32,365 bases of DNA from an uncultured Eubacteriales bacterium (lineage in GTDB: Bacteria > Bacillota > Clostridia > Oscillospirales > CAG-272), in contig CAKTAA010000020.1 in NCBI GenBank assembly GCA_934526185.1, positions 1 through 32,365 of the forward strand. The letters run 5' to 3'. Shown here piece after piece: positions 1 through 8,723 of the stretch (the stretch's first letter is position 1; every line of letters begins with the position of its first letter). A model generated the notes under the pieces. It saw nothing but the letters and a program-made list of their open reading frames with translations. It was not told where the DNA came from and did no database searches. The position numbers were made by a program, and so were the translations under genes.

Positions 1-1004
1 GTCCTACAGGTGCTACTGGCGCTGCAGGTGCTACGGGTGCTGTCGGCCCCACCGGTCCTACCGGCGCTACTGGTGCTACGGGTGCTATCGGTCCTACAGG
101 CCCCACCGGTCCTACCGGACCTGCCGGCGCTACAGGTGCCACAGGTGCCGTCGGCCCCACTGGTCCTACGGGCGCTACAGGCGCTACAGGTGCCGTCGGC
201 CCCACCGGTCCTACCGGCGCTACGGGTGCTACTGGTGCTGTCGGTCCCACCGGTCCTACAGGTGCTACCGGCGCTACAGGCGCTACAGGTGCCGTCGGCC
301 CCACCGGTCCTACCGGCGCTACGGGTGCTACGGGTGCCGTCGGCCCCACCGGTCCTACCGGCGCTACGGGTGCTACTGGTGCTGTCGGTCCCACTGGCCC
401 CACCGGTCCTACCGGACCTGCCGGCGCTACAGGTGCTACGGGTGCTACGGGTGCTACTGGTCCCACCGGCCCTACAGGACCTGCCGGTGCTACTGGTGCT
501 ATCGGTCCTACAGGCCCCACCGGTCCTACCGGCGCTACGGGTGCTACGGGTGCTACTGGTGCTGTCGGCCCCACCGGTCCTACCGGACCTGCCGGTGCTA
601 CAGGTGCCGTCGGCCCCACCGGTCCTACCGGACCTGCCGGTGCTACAGGTGCTGCCGGTCCCACCGGTCCTGCCGGTGCTACAGGTGCCGTCGGCCCCAC
701 TGGTCCTACCGGACCTGCCGGTGCTACAGGTGCCGTCGGCCCCACCGGTCCTACCGGTCCTGCCGGCGCTACGGGTGCTACGGGTGCTACGGGCGCTACA
801 GGCGCTGTCGGTCCCACTGGCCCCACCGGTCCTGCCGGTGCTACAGGCGCTGCGGGTGCTATCGGCCCTACTGGCCCCACAGGCCCTGCCGGTACCGTAA
901 CTCCTGCGGCTGCGGTATCTGATGCTACAAGTACTGCTGACATTGTGACCCAATTTAACGAGTTGCTTGCTAATCTGAGGGCAGCCGGACTGTTGAGTAC
1001 CTGA
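1..1004 (+). CDS. Collagen-like (Gly-X-Y) repeat protein, 5' end outside window
   Basis: The frame starting at base 3 is open from the window edge to TGA at 1002-1004 and has no start codon inside the window. About 100 Gly-X-Y triplets, almost all GPT, GAT, GAV, GPA or GAI, run to about base 895. A non-repetitive tail of about 35 residues follows (TPAAAVSDATSTADIV, then VTQFNELLANLRAAGLL). Collagen-like triplets plus this short amphipathic C-terminal domain are typical of surface or exosporium filament proteins of Clostridia and Bacillus, where the tail drives trimerisation. The many Thr residues in the Y position are the usual O-glycosylation sites in BclA-type proteins. The glycosyltransferase gene 165 bp downstream fits that role (inference). 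The missing N-terminus would decide whether it is exported or targeted to the exosporium. Confidence 0.88.
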   Translation, partial: PTGATGAAGATGAVGPTGPTGATGATGAIGPTGPTGPTGPAGATGATGAVGPTGPTGATGATGAVGPTGPTGATGATGAVGPTGPTGATGATGATGAVGPTGPTGATGATGAVGPTGPTGATGATGAVGPTGPTGPTGPAGATGATGATGATGPTGPTGPAGATGAIGPTGPTGPTGATGATGATGAVGPTGPTGPAGATGAVGPTGPTGPAGATGAAGPTGPAGATGAVGPTGPTGPAGATGAVGPTGPTGPAGATGATGATGATGAVGPTGPTGPAGATGAAGAIGPTGPTGPAGTVTPAAAVSDATSTADIVTQFNELLANLRAAGLLST

Positions 1005-1021
1005 TTGAAACAGGGGAGTAA

Positions 1022-1047
1022 AGGGCAATGCTACCGCGCATTGCCCT
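1022..1047 (+). terminator. Stem-loop after the collagen-like gene
   Basis: AGGGCAATGC at 1022-1031 pairs perfectly with GCATTGCCCT at 1038-1047 around a 6-nt loop. This is a 10-bp stem 18 nt after the stop codon. It is followed by a C-rich run rather than a U tract, so it may slow or stabilise RNA ends more than terminate fully. Confidence 0.45.
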
Positions 1048-1168
1048 CCCCCTAATCATCCCGTATGAAAACTGTTCGCTGATATTGCTGTGTTTATTTA
1101 CTTTCCCAAATACAACGGAGCTTACCGCATATCGCTGCGGCACTGCAACAGTAAAGGAGTTGTTAGCT

Positions 1169-2260
1169 ATGAACCGTCTGCGCGTCTGTGTATACGCGAT
1201 AAGTAAAAATGAAGAAAAATTTGCTGAGCGGTGGTACCGTTCCATGTCGGAAGCCGATGATATTATTGTCCTTGATACAGGTTCAACCGACGGTACCGTA
1301 CCGCTGCTGCGCAAGCTCGGAGCTGAAGTTTACTGTGAGGTCATCGAGCCCTGGCGTTTTGATACCGCAAGAAACCGCGCTCTCGCACACGTACCTGAAG
1401 AAGCCGATATCTGTGTTTCGACAGATTTGGACGAGGTATTTCATCCCGGTTGGCGGGAAAAGCTGGAGGCCGCCTGGAAAAACGGCGCACAGCAGGCAAG
1501 CTACCGTTACACATGGAATTTTGACAATAACGGCAATGAAGGATATGTCTTTTGGATCGATAAAATTCACGCCCGCCATCACTTTGAATGGAGAAATCCG
1601 GTGCATGAGGTCATTACCTATACCGGTCCCGGTGAATGCCTTCGCGTCAATGCCGAGGGGGTTCAGCTTGACCATTATGCGGATCCCAATAAATCGAGAG
1701 GCCAATATCTTCAGCTTCTCGAACTGTCGGTTAAAGAGGATCCGGAAAACGACAGAAATATGCATTATCTCGGCCGGGAATACATGTATTACGGAAAATG
1801 GGATCCATGTATAGCCACCCGCCATCTGCAGATGAGTACCGCAAACTGGGCCGACGAACGCTGTGCCTCCATGCGCTATATTGCAAGAGCTTATCTGGAA
1901 AAAGGCGATGCAGAGACAGCCCGTATATGGCTTCTGCGCGCCGTTGCCGAGGCACCGTATCTGCGTGAGCCGTGGCTGGACGCTGCGATGGAAGCCTATA
2001 CACGGGAGGATTGGTACGCCGTTATCTATTTTACGGAACAGGCTATGAAAATAACGGAGCGTCCGCGAACTTATATCAGTGAAGCCGCCGCGTTCGGCAG
2101 TCTTCCGTACGATCTCGCCTCTCTTGGATATTATTATACCGGCAATTATGCCGCTGCTGCGGAAAGCATCGAGCAGGCAATCTCCCTCTCCCCCGATGAT
2201 GCAAGACTGATGTCCAACAGAGAACTGATTTTAAACAAAACGAGTAGAAGCGGAGACTGA
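1169..2260 (+). CDS. Family 2 glycosyltransferase with C-terminal TPR-like helices
   Basis: 363 residues. The start ATG at 1169 is chosen because AAAGGAG lies at 1154-1160, 8 nt upstream. An upstream in-frame ATG at 1028 would begin inside the preceding hairpin and has no ribosome site. Residues 5-110 are a GT-A domain of the SunS/WaaE-like type: ISKNEE at 11-16, DTGSTDGT at 36-43, and the metal/nucleotide-sugar DxD as DLDE at 86-89. The C-terminal half consists of helical pairs resembling TPR repeats, often used to hold a protein acceptor. Such enzymes transfer sugars from nucleotide donors in the cytoplasm. Sitting next to a Thr-rich collagen-like gene, it plausibly glycosylates that protein (inference). 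The substrate cannot be read from sequence. Confidence 0.85.
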   Translation: MNRLRVCVYAISKNEEKFAERWYRSMSEADDIIVLDTGSTDGTVPLLRKLGAEVYCEVIEPWRFDTARNRALAHVPEEADICVSTDLDEVFHPGWREKLEAAWKNGAQQASYRYTWNFDNNGNEGYVFWIDKIHARHHFEWRNPVHEVITYTGPGECLRVNAEGVQLDHYADPNKSRGQYLQLLELSVKEDPENDRNMHYLGREYMYYGKWDPCIATRHLQMSTANWADERCASMRYIARAYLEKGDAETARIWLLRAVAEAPYLREPWLDAAMEAYTREDWYAVIYFTEQAMKITERPRTYISEAAAFGSLPYDLASLGYYYTGNYAAAAESIEQAISLSPDDARLMSNRELILNKTSRSGD

Positions 2261-2318
2261 AGACGGCATTCCGTCGGATAACTTCACCCGAAATTTAAAA
2301 TCAGCCGCACCGTTCTGT

Positions 2319-2348
2319 AAGGAGCCATCACCGAAATTTTGGCTCCTT
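2319..2348 (+). terminator. Probable terminator hairpin of the glycosyltransferase transcript
   Basis: AAGGAGCCA (2319-2327) and TGGCTCCTT (2340-2348) form a 9-bp stem with a 12-nt loop. Only a weak U-rich stretch (atgttatatt) follows, so efficiency is uncertain. Confidence 0.45.
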
Positions 2349-2433
2349 ATGTTATATTCATCGGAACCTGCGCTTTGCCGACGATTCTTTCCGGATGAAA
2401 ATATGCGCAGCATATCTTTTTCTGACAAAAACC

Positions 2434-2462
2434 TTTACGAAACTTTCAATTTATGATATACT
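2434..2462 (+). promoter_or_regulatory. Candidate sigma-A promoter for comM
   Basis: TTTACG (2434-2439), 17 nt, then TATACT (2457-2462). Both hexamers are near consensus with ideal spacing. The predicted start near 2469 gives a leader of about 200 nt. Confidence 0.5.
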
Positions 2463-2505
2463 ACCTCCGTATGATTGTCATTTCCATAAAAATCTGTTTG
2501 TCTGT

Positions 2506-2533
2506 TCATCGGTGCGTTTTCACGCACGGATGA
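2506..2533 (+). promoter_or_regulatory. Leader hairpin upstream of comM
   Basis: TCATC-g-GTGCG (2506-2516) pairs with CGCAC-g-GATGA (2523-2533) around loop TTTTCA, giving 10 pairs with one G-G mismatch. It lies in the predicted 5' leader of comM. It has no U tract and no family that I recognise. Confidence 0.35.
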
Positions 2534-2672
2534 CAAGATTCTTCGGCGGCTGAACAGAGAATGCCTCCTGTATTTTCATTTCAAGCGTATTCACCGCCTG
2601 GCCGTCCGGATAAAGTATCGTCTTTCACAAATCGGTACAGCTTTATTTTTACGAAGGGATAGGAAATCCATC

Positions 2673-4214
2673 ATGATTTCGACAGTAAAGAGCGCCGGCA
2701 GAAACGGCATTGAAGGATATGCCGTCACAGTTGAATGCCATGCGGAGCAAGGTATGCCTCAATTTGAAATTGTCGGGCTTCCGGATACTGCTATTCGGGA
2801 ATCGCGCGAACGCATCCGGGCTGCCGTAGTCAACAGCGGAATCAAATTTCCCAATTTGTTTCTGACCGTCAATCTGGCTCCGGCGGACCGCAAAAAGGAA
2901 GGGACCGCCTACGATATGGCTGTTCTGATCAGCATTATGCTGTGCGCGGGTATCATGCTCCCGCCGCCCCGGCTGCAGCAGATGTGCTTCATAGGCGAAC
3001 TATCCCTTTCCGGTCATTTCCGAGGGGTTTCGGGCGTACTGAGTATGGGGCTTGCAGCACGCGAAGCCGGGTTGACCGAGCTCTTTGTCGCAGAAGAAAA
3101 TGCTGCGGAAGCCTCCGTCATTGAAGGACTCCGTGTCTATCCGGTAAGTCATGTTCAGGAGCTTCTGGCACACATGCGGGGAGAGACGCTGCTGCAGCCG
3201 CTTGCGTATGATTCATCCTCTTTTACCGAACACATCCCGGTATACGGGATGGATTTCAGCGAGATCAAAGGACAGGCGCGCGCCAAACGCGCGTTGGAAA
3301 TTGCCGCAGCAGGAGGACACAATGTCCTGCTGATCGGGCCTCCGGGTACCGGAAAAAGCATGCTGAGCAAACGTCTGCCCACCATTCTTCCTCCCCTAAC
3401 CTTTGAGGAAGCCATAGAAACCACAAAAATTCATTCGGCGGCAGGGCTGCTGAAGCCGCATACAACGCTTCTTACCGAACGTCCGTTCCGCGCTCCGCAT
3501 CACAGCATGAGCGCTGCGGGACTTACCGGGGGCGGACGGATTCCCGTTCCCGGCGAGCTTTCTCTCTCACACAACGGTGTGCTTTTTCTGGACGAGCTCC
3601 CCGAATTCAGCCGGAATGCAATGGAGGCACTGCGTCAGCCGCTTGAGGACGGCTGCGTTACCATTACAAGAGTTGGAGGCAAAGCCACCTATCCGAGCGC
3701 TATTATGCTGATCTGTGCGATGAACCCCTGCCGGTGCGGTTATTTCGGGCATCCTGAACGCGCCTGCACCTGTCGGCCTGCAGATGTCAAAAAGTATATC
3801 TCCCGCATTTCCGGCCCGCTCCTCGACCGGATCGACATACAGATCGAGGTTCCGCCCGTAACATTTGATGAAATGACCGAGGATGCCGAGGCAGAAAGCT
3901 CAGCGGTTATCCGCAGAAGGGTTACAGACGCACGCGCCTTTGCGGAAAAACGGATGCGCGAGGCGGGAGATGCGCCTGCTGTCACCGCGCGCCTTACATC
4001 GGGGCAGCTCAAAAAATACTGCCGCATAGACGACAGTGCGAAAAAGCTGATGGGACAGGCTTTCCGCTCCATGCAGCTTTCCGCGCGCGGGTACGATCGG
4101 ATTCTGAGAGTCGCCCGTACAATCGCAGATCTCGCGCAGAGCGAAACCATCGGCATACCTCATATGGCGGAAGCCATACAGCTCCGCTGTTTGGACCGTA
4201 AATTTTTTCAGTAA
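2673..4214 (+). CDS. comM: ComM/YifB family AAA+ Mg-chelatase-like ATPase
   Basis: 513 residues, the usual length of the family. Residues 1-165 form the Lon-protease-like ChlI N-domain. Residues 190-390 are the AAA+ module with Walker A GPPGTGKS at 222-229 and Walker B VLFLDELPE at 303-311. A Cys-rich loop (CAMNPCRCGYFGH..CTC) at about 348-369 is characteristic of the family, and the Mg_chelatase C-domain follows. ComM in Haemophilus and related bacteria is a hexameric helicase promoting branch migration of incoming DNA during natural transformation. In Clostridia the role is less studied. It is preceded by its own promoter and followed 93 bp later by an unrelated O-acyltransferase gene. Confidence 0.93.
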   Translation: MISTVKSAGRNGIEGYAVTVECHAEQGMPQFEIVGLPDTAIRESRERIRAAVVNSGIKFPNLFLTVNLAPADRKKEGTAYDMAVLISIMLCAGIMLPPPRLQQMCFIGELSLSGHFRGVSGVLSMGLAAREAGLTELFVAEENAAEASVIEGLRVYPVSHVQELLAHMRGETLLQPLAYDSSSFTEHIPVYGMDFSEIKGQARAKRALEIAAAGGHNVLLIGPPGTGKSMLSKRLPTILPPLTFEEAIETTKIHSAAGLLKPHTTLLTERPFRAPHHSMSAAGLTGGGRIPVPGELSLSHNGVLFLDELPEFSRNAMEALRQPLEDGCVTITRVGGKATYPSAIMLICAMNPCRCGYFGHPERACTCRPADVKKYISRISGPLLDRIDIQIEVPPVTFDEMTEDAEAESSAVIRRRVTDARAFAEKRMREAGDAPAVTARLTSGQLKKYCRIDDSAKKLMGQAFRSMQLSARGYDRILRVARTIADLAQSETIGIPHMAEAIQLRCLDRKFFQ

Positions 4215-4307
4215 CGTTAGATGTAAACAGACAGCGGTACAAACGCGGCTTTCAGACCAAAAACGTCTGCTCTGCCGGAGCCCATTCTGTGAAAGGATAT
4301 AAGTGAC

Positions 4308-5768
4308 ATGCTGTTTTCCCATACGATCTTTTTGTGTGCTTTTCTGACAGGCACCATCGCGCTGTATTATCTGTTTAAAAATCATACCGCAATCAAAAAT
4401 ACTATTTTGTTTATCGTCAGCATTTTTTTCTATGCTTGGGGAGAAAGCCGTTTTGTTTTTGTCATGCTGGCCTCTATTTTGCTCAACTACATATTTGGCT
4501 TAGCAATCGGATATGAACAGAGCCGCGGAAAACGCGGCAAAATCTGGCTTATTTTCGGAATCGCCGTGAATTTGGGACTGATTTTTGTATTCAAGTATCT
4601 GATGTTCACCGTCCGCTCTGTGAATTTGATTTTTTCGGCGGATTTCGCGGTACCGGAAATCGCCCTGCCCATCGGTATCTCCTTCTTTACCTTTCAAGCG
4701 CTTTCCTACGTTGTCGACGTTTACCGAAAAACAACGGCGGCGCAGAAAAATCCGCTGGATCTCGGACTGTATATCGCCTTTTTTCCTCAGCTTATCGCGG
4801 GCCCGATTGTCCGGTATCAGACTATCGCGGAGCAGATTCGCTTCCGCCGGGAAACCTGGAAGGATTTTTCCGAAGGGGTGTGCCGATTCCTGACAGGACT
4901 TGCTAAAAAGGTGTTGCTCTCCAACACCATGGCGCTGATAGCTGACAAAGCTTTTGAGCTTTCCGACGCCGGTGCCCTGTCCACTGCTATGGCATGGCTT
5001 GGCATCGCGGCATATACCCTCCAGATTTATCACGATTTCTCGGGCTATTCCGATATGGCTATCGGCCTTGGCCGTATGTTCGGCTTCCATTTTCTCGAAA
5101 ATTTTGATTATCCGTACATATCCGCAAGCGTTACGGAATTCTGGCGCAGATGGCATATTTCTCTCGGCACATGGTTCCGTGATTACGTTTATTTTCCCAT
5201 GGGCGGCTCCCGCGTCAGCAGCCGCGGCCGCCTGCTTTTCAATCTGCTGGTTGTCTGGTTCCTGACCGGCGTCTGGCACGGCGCCTCGTTTAACTTCATG
5301 CTGTGGGGTCTGTTCTATTTTGTACTGCTCGCAGCGGAAAAGCTGTTTTTCCCGAACTTTGTCAAATCGGACGCAAAGCATACACCCCTGCAAAACTGTA
5401 TCGGACGCATCTACACCATGCTCGCCGTTATGTTCGGCTGGGTACTGTTCCGTGCGGAAACCCTTGGTGCTGCCGGGCGGTATTTTCATACTATGTTTTC
5501 CTTCACAGAGCCGTTTGCAGACGGACGGTTCCTCATGTATCTGACACAGAAAGCGCCGTATCTGATAGCAGCAATCCTTTTCGCACTGCCAACTGCACCG
5601 TTTATCAACCGCAAGCTGGACAGGCTGCGCGAGGGCAGGCGTGCCGGAAAAATAGCAGCCGCTTTCTGCGATGTTCTGTATCCTCTGGCCCTTTCCTCCC
5701 TTCTGCTTGTCTGCATCTCCTATCTGCTGAAGGGTACCTATAATCCGTTCATCTATTTTAATTTCTGA
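4308..5768 (+). CDS. MBOAT-family O-acyltransferase (AlgI/DltB-like)
   Basis: 486 residues with many hydrophobic segments (about ten membrane helices), which is standard for AlgI-like proteins. The family signature FWRRWHISLGTWFRDYVY is at about 278-295. The putative catalytic histidine lies in VWHGASFNF (His324). GAAAGGAT about 9 nt upstream supports the ATG. Such proteins move acetyl groups across the membrane onto secreted polysaccharides, teichoic acids or other surface polymers. They usually work with an extracytoplasmic SGNH/DHHW protein, which is the next gene, 58 bp downstream on the same strand. The acceptor polymer is unknown because no polymerase genes lie nearby. Confidence 0.93.
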   Translation: MLFSHTIFLCAFLTGTIALYYLFKNHTAIKNTILFIVSIFFYAWGESRFVFVMLASILLNYIFGLAIGYEQSRGKRGKIWLIFGIAVNLGLIFVFKYLMFTVRSVNLIFSADFAVPEIALPIGISFFTFQALSYVVDVYRKTTAAQKNPLDLGLYIAFFPQLIAGPIVRYQTIAEQIRFRRETWKDFSEGVCRFLTGLAKKVLLSNTMALIADKAFELSDAGALSTAMAWLGIAAYTLQIYHDFSGYSDMAIGLGRMFGFHFLENFDYPYISASVTEFWRRWHISLGTWFRDYVYFPMGGSRVSSRGRLLFNLLVVWFLTGVWHGASFNFMLWGLFYFVLLAAEKLFFPNFVKSDAKHTPLQNCIGRIYTMLAVMFGWVLFRAETLGAAGRYFHTMFSFTEPFADGRFLMYLTQKAPYLIAAILFALPTAPFINRKLDRLREGRRAGKIAAAFCDVLYPLALSSLLLVCISYLLKGTYNPFIYFNF

Positions 5769-5826
5769 TACAAGCCGCGCAGCAATACGCTGCCCGGGAT
5801 TATTTTTTGGAAAAGAGGAGTTTCAA

Positions 5827-7050
5827 GTGAAGCTGATGAAATCTGCAAAACCGCTGCGCGCCACCATCACGGCCGTTCTGACGCTTTTCATCCTGTTCGG
5901 TTTCGGAGTCATGACCGCGGTGAGCAACGCAAAATCACTTATTGCCTTTGATGGCGATACGCTCTCTGATAAAATATCTTCGGAAAAGCAGGCGGTGGAA
6001 ACCGCCTTTGACACGGGATTTTACCGCTTCGACAGCTTTATCTCCCTCTACGCCGGTGTGCAGAATCTGCTGGGAGCCGACGTTTTCGAAGATACAATGT
6101 ATACCTACATGATCCGCGACAATCACAACGGCCTGCATTTTTATACGCCTCCCGCTGATGCTTCTCCGTATGCCGACGCAGTGAATCGGCTGAATGAACG
6201 TTTGAAGGCCGAGGGTATCCCTCTGCTCTATTTGCAGGCGCCGAACAAATATATTGAGGGATATACGGAATTTCCTCTCGGGATGGACAGCGCGGCAACG
6301 GACAACGCGGATACTATGATCCGATTGCTTGAAGAAGGCGGCACAAGCGCCGTCAGCTTCCGCCAGGTGCTTGCCGACATCGCCTTTGATCCCTCTCTGA
6401 TGTTCTACCGAACCGACCACCACTGGACAACGCAGGCTGCGTTTTCCGCATACAGCTATACCGTTTCCTATCTCAACGAAGCATACGGCTTCGGTCTTGA
6501 TGCGGCAAAAACACAGGCAGACGCCTGGGAAGCGCTCAGCTTCGACAGTTATTTTCTCGGTTCCCAGGGACGGCGCGTCAGCGCAACGCTGTGCGGTCTT
6601 GACGATTACACCTGCCTGCTTCCCCGTTTCCAGACTTCCTATGAAATATTCAATGTGTATGCGTCGGAGGAAACGCCGCAGTGGAAAGGCACCTTCCGGG
6701 AAACCATTATTCGTGATCAGCTCCTGCTGTCGGACGACGTAACACAAAACCGCTACGCCTCGTACTTTCAATACGACTTCGGTCATCTCCGCATCGAAAA
6801 CCGGGAAATTTCAAACGGGCTGACGGTTGCCGTTGTCAAGGACTCCTTTGCCCTTCCCTTCACCGCATTTCTTTCCACTTGCTTTCAGACAACGCATATG
6901 ATGGATCTCCGCGGCTTTTCCGGCAACCTGACGGATACCCTTCTGGAAATCCAGCCGGACCTTGTCATCATTCTGTACGGAAATGCCAGCTTCTCTCCTG
7001 AAATGTACCGCTTTGATACCCTGCTTGACGCAGGCACAACAGTACAATAG
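5827..7050 (+). CDS. DHHW/AlgJ-like membrane-anchored acetylation partner
   Basis: 407 residues. The GTG start at 5827 is preferred because AAAAGAGGAG ends 6 nt upstream. An internal ATG at 5836 is poorly spaced. A single N-terminal membrane segment spans about 12-32 and the rest should be outside the cell. The DHHW motif is at 197-200 (YRTDHHW), and KDSF at 338-341 resembles the serine block of AlgX/AlgJ-type SGNH proteins. In the alginate and cellulose acetylation systems such proteins partner with an MBOAT protein, transferring or directing the acetyl group. The adjacent MBOAT gene makes the same division of labour likely here. The exact donor and acceptor are not visible. Confidence 0.85.
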   Translation: MKLMKSAKPLRATITAVLTLFILFGFGVMTAVSNAKSLIAFDGDTLSDKISSEKQAVETAFDTGFYRFDSFISLYAGVQNLLGADVFEDTMYTYMIRDNHNGLHFYTPPADASPYADAVNRLNERLKAEGIPLLYLQAPNKYIEGYTEFPLGMDSAATDNADTMIRLLEEGGTSAVSFRQVLADIAFDPSLMFYRTDHHWTTQAAFSAYSYTVSYLNEAYGFGLDAAKTQADAWEALSFDSYFLGSQGRRVSATLCGLDDYTCLLPRFQTSYEIFNVYASEETPQWKGTFRETIIRDQLLLSDDVTQNRYASYFQYDFGHLRIENREISNGLTVAVVKDSFALPFTAFLSTCFQTTHMMDLRGFSGNLTDTLLEIQPDLVIILYGNASFSPEMYRFDTLLDAGTTVQ

Positions 7051-7372
7051 CACCTTGAACCGGCCCGCAGGCCGCTGTATGATGAAAAGGCAGCAGTTTT
7101 CAGACCGCACAGCCGGCCGGCAAAGAAGCGGATACTCAATGAAATTTTACTGTCGAACATCGAATACTCATTTAAGCATTTCATACATTTCAAGTACAGC
7201 ATCTGTGTGACTTGGATTGCCGCCGTATATCCTGACTGTCTGTCATATCGGGGCGCGGATCCCCAAAAATTCCTGCCCGCTGCGGCTGGTGATTTCCGGC
7301 GGACAGTCAGAGCAGTTACAATACGGCATAAATTAAGAAAAAAGGAAAACCCTGCTCAGCAAGGTTGAGTGA
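7051..7372. other. Intergenic region with a long-range inverted repeat
   Basis: 322 bp with no supportable gene. CTGACTGTC at 7232-7240 and GACAGTCAG at 7302-7310 are perfect inverse complements enclosing 61 nt that include further GC-rich segments. The region may form a structured leader for the gene at 7373. I looked for a cobalamin riboswitch, since the downstream genes are transcobalamin-like, and did not find its conserved core. Confidence 0.4.
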
Positions 7373-8629
7373 ATGTTAATGAAAAAAATATGTGCGCTGT
7401 TTCTTGCCGTACTGCTGCTGTTGCCGGCGCAGGCACAAGCGGCAGAAGCCTTGAAGAATGATATAGAAGATGCCGGTTCCGTCCCCTCATATGAAGAATT
7501 TGCCGAGGGAATCATTGAATGGGAGAAGCAGCAATACGGAGTTGACTCCGACGCCTCCCTGCTTTCTCCTGCATTATGGGAGGAAAGAGCACCGCAGACG
7601 CTGATCTGGCTGGTCTTTGCCATGGAGCGGCTCGGCATATCCGGTGATTACAGCGGCTATCTAAACGCTCTTTCCGCCTGGATTTCTGAAATGTATGAAA
7701 GGCCGGATAAGCTCAGTAAAAACAAGGCAACGGAATGGCACCGCGCCGCACTGGGGATTTTAGCAGCAGGCGGCGATCCGACCGATGTCAGCGGAATCAA
7801 CCTGATAGCGGACGGCATCTACGCCCGGAGCGAGGATGCCCCGTTGGGCCAGCAGGGGATAAACGGCTGGATTTGGGGACTTCTCATGCTCGATACGAAA
7901 GGATATGAAATTCCATCCGCATCAAATGTCACGAGGGAGAGCATACTGAACGAAATCATCCGCATGCGGCTTCCCGGGGGCGGCTTTGCGCTGACCGGCG
8001 AGAATCCGGATCCGGATATTACGGCTGCGGCACTGACGGCGCTCGCGCCGTACCGCGGCGGAACGGAAATTTATGGGCAGAGCGATGAATTCAGCGGCGC
8101 AACTGTGGATATGGTAATCGACGAGGCTGTAGAGGCCCTGTCGCGTGTGCAGTGTGCAAGCGGCGGATTCCGCAATCCCCTCACGGGCGAAAATGCCGAA
8201 AGCACAGCTCAGGTATTGCTGGCGCTTACCACCCTTGGAATCGATTGGCAAAACGACAGCCGCTTTATCAAAAACGGTGTCAATTTGTACGAGGCGCTTG
8301 CGGCATACCGCACGGACGACGGCGGAATAAAGCATCTGCCGGAGGATGAAGCTGCAAACGCCACGGCAGGCGTCCAGGCGCTCTATACGATTGCGGCTCT
8401 CATCCGCGCGGAAAAAGGCCGGAGTTCTCTTTTTGATTTCCGTACCGCAGCAGTCGGCGACGATACAAGCGTTCCGGACACAACCGATACGGAACGCCCG
8501 GATTTAGGCAAAGCGGCAGAAGATTCTCCGGTGACCGGAGACGCTGCTGCGGTCATCCTTTCTGCCGCTGCTGTATGCTGCACCGCGTTTTTCTGTATGC
8601 TCCGACGCCGTTCCGCTGCCGGACGGTAA
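7373..8629 (+). CDS. Exported alpha/alpha-barrel (prenyltransferase/transcobalamin-N-like) protein with C-terminal wall-sorting-like tail
   Basis: 418 residues (412 if ATG 7379 is used). A clear signal peptide ends near AQAAEA (about residue 26). The body has repeated paired helices of the terpenoid-cyclase/prenyltransferase toroid, with G-G-F/I repeats such as LPGGGFALTGE, CASGGFRNP and TDDGGIKHL each followed by an A-T/A-Q-x-L helix. The same fold forms the N-domain of transcobalamin and intrinsic factor. The tail reads SPVTGD, then a hydrophobic segment and RRR at the end, resembling (S/P)PxTG sortase signals of clostridia. The DUF4430 gene 0.6 kb downstream would supply the matching beta-domain. 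Ligand binding (cobalamin or other) is inference. Confidence 0.75.
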   Translation: MLMKKICALFLAVLLLLPAQAQAAEALKNDIEDAGSVPSYEEFAEGIIEWEKQQYGVDSDASLLSPALWEERAPQTLIWLVFAMERLGISGDYSGYLNALSAWISEMYERPDKLSKNKATEWHRAALGILAAGGDPTDVSGINLIADGIYARSEDAPLGQQGINGWIWGLLMLDTKGYEIPSASNVTRESILNEIIRMRLPGGGFALTGENPDPDITAAALTALAPYRGGTEIYGQSDEFSGATVDMVIDEAVEALSRVQCASGGFRNPLTGENAESTAQVLLALTTLGIDWQNDSRFIKNGVNLYEALAAYRTDDGGIKHLPEDEAANATAGVQALYTIAALIRAEKGRSSLFDFRTAAVGDDTSVPDTTDTERPDLGKAAEDSPVTGDAAAVILSAAAVCCTAFFCMLRRRSAAGR

Positions 8630-8723
8630 GAGGAGAAGCCGCTACCGCAAAGTCTTCTGCCGTGAACGCCTAAGACATAAACAAGGGCCTTCGTGTTTCT
8701 AAGAGAAAGGTACAGGTGAAAAG

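Larger units (their letters stand above)
2261..2672. other. Intergenic region before comM
   Basis: 412 bp without a supportable gene. It holds a hairpin behind the glycosyltransferase (2319-2348), a sigma-A-like promoter (2434-2462) and a second, leader hairpin (2506-2533). The remaining sequence shows nothing I recognise. Confidence 0.6.

Noticed and set aside
10..900. Open frame of 296 codons giving a Leu/Pro/Val/Ala-only protein
   Set aside because: It is the +1 shadow of the Gly-X-Y repeat. The Gly-X-Y frame continues into a normal C-terminal domain with a stop at 1002-1004.
1..900. Tandem repeats as a possible CRISPR or satellite array
   Set aside because: The period is 9 bp and encodes Gly-X-Y. 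There are no unique spacers.
4500..5489. Long minus-strand frame opposite the MBOAT gene
   Set aside because: The plus strand encodes a clear MBOAT protein. The antisense product is low-complexity and charged, with no motif or ribosome site.
5935..6786. Long minus-strand frame opposite the DHHW gene
   Set aside because: Shadow of a well-supported gene. No family features.
7168..7242. Minus-strand 25-codon frame ending in a natural-looking C-terminus (VRIYGGNPSHTDAVLEMY)
   Set aside because: Too short, with a stop just upstream. It may be a gene remnant but cannot be supported.
7051..7372. Cobalamin riboswitch upstream of the transcobalamin-like gene
   Set aside because: Looked for on both strands. 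The conserved core and closing elements are not present.
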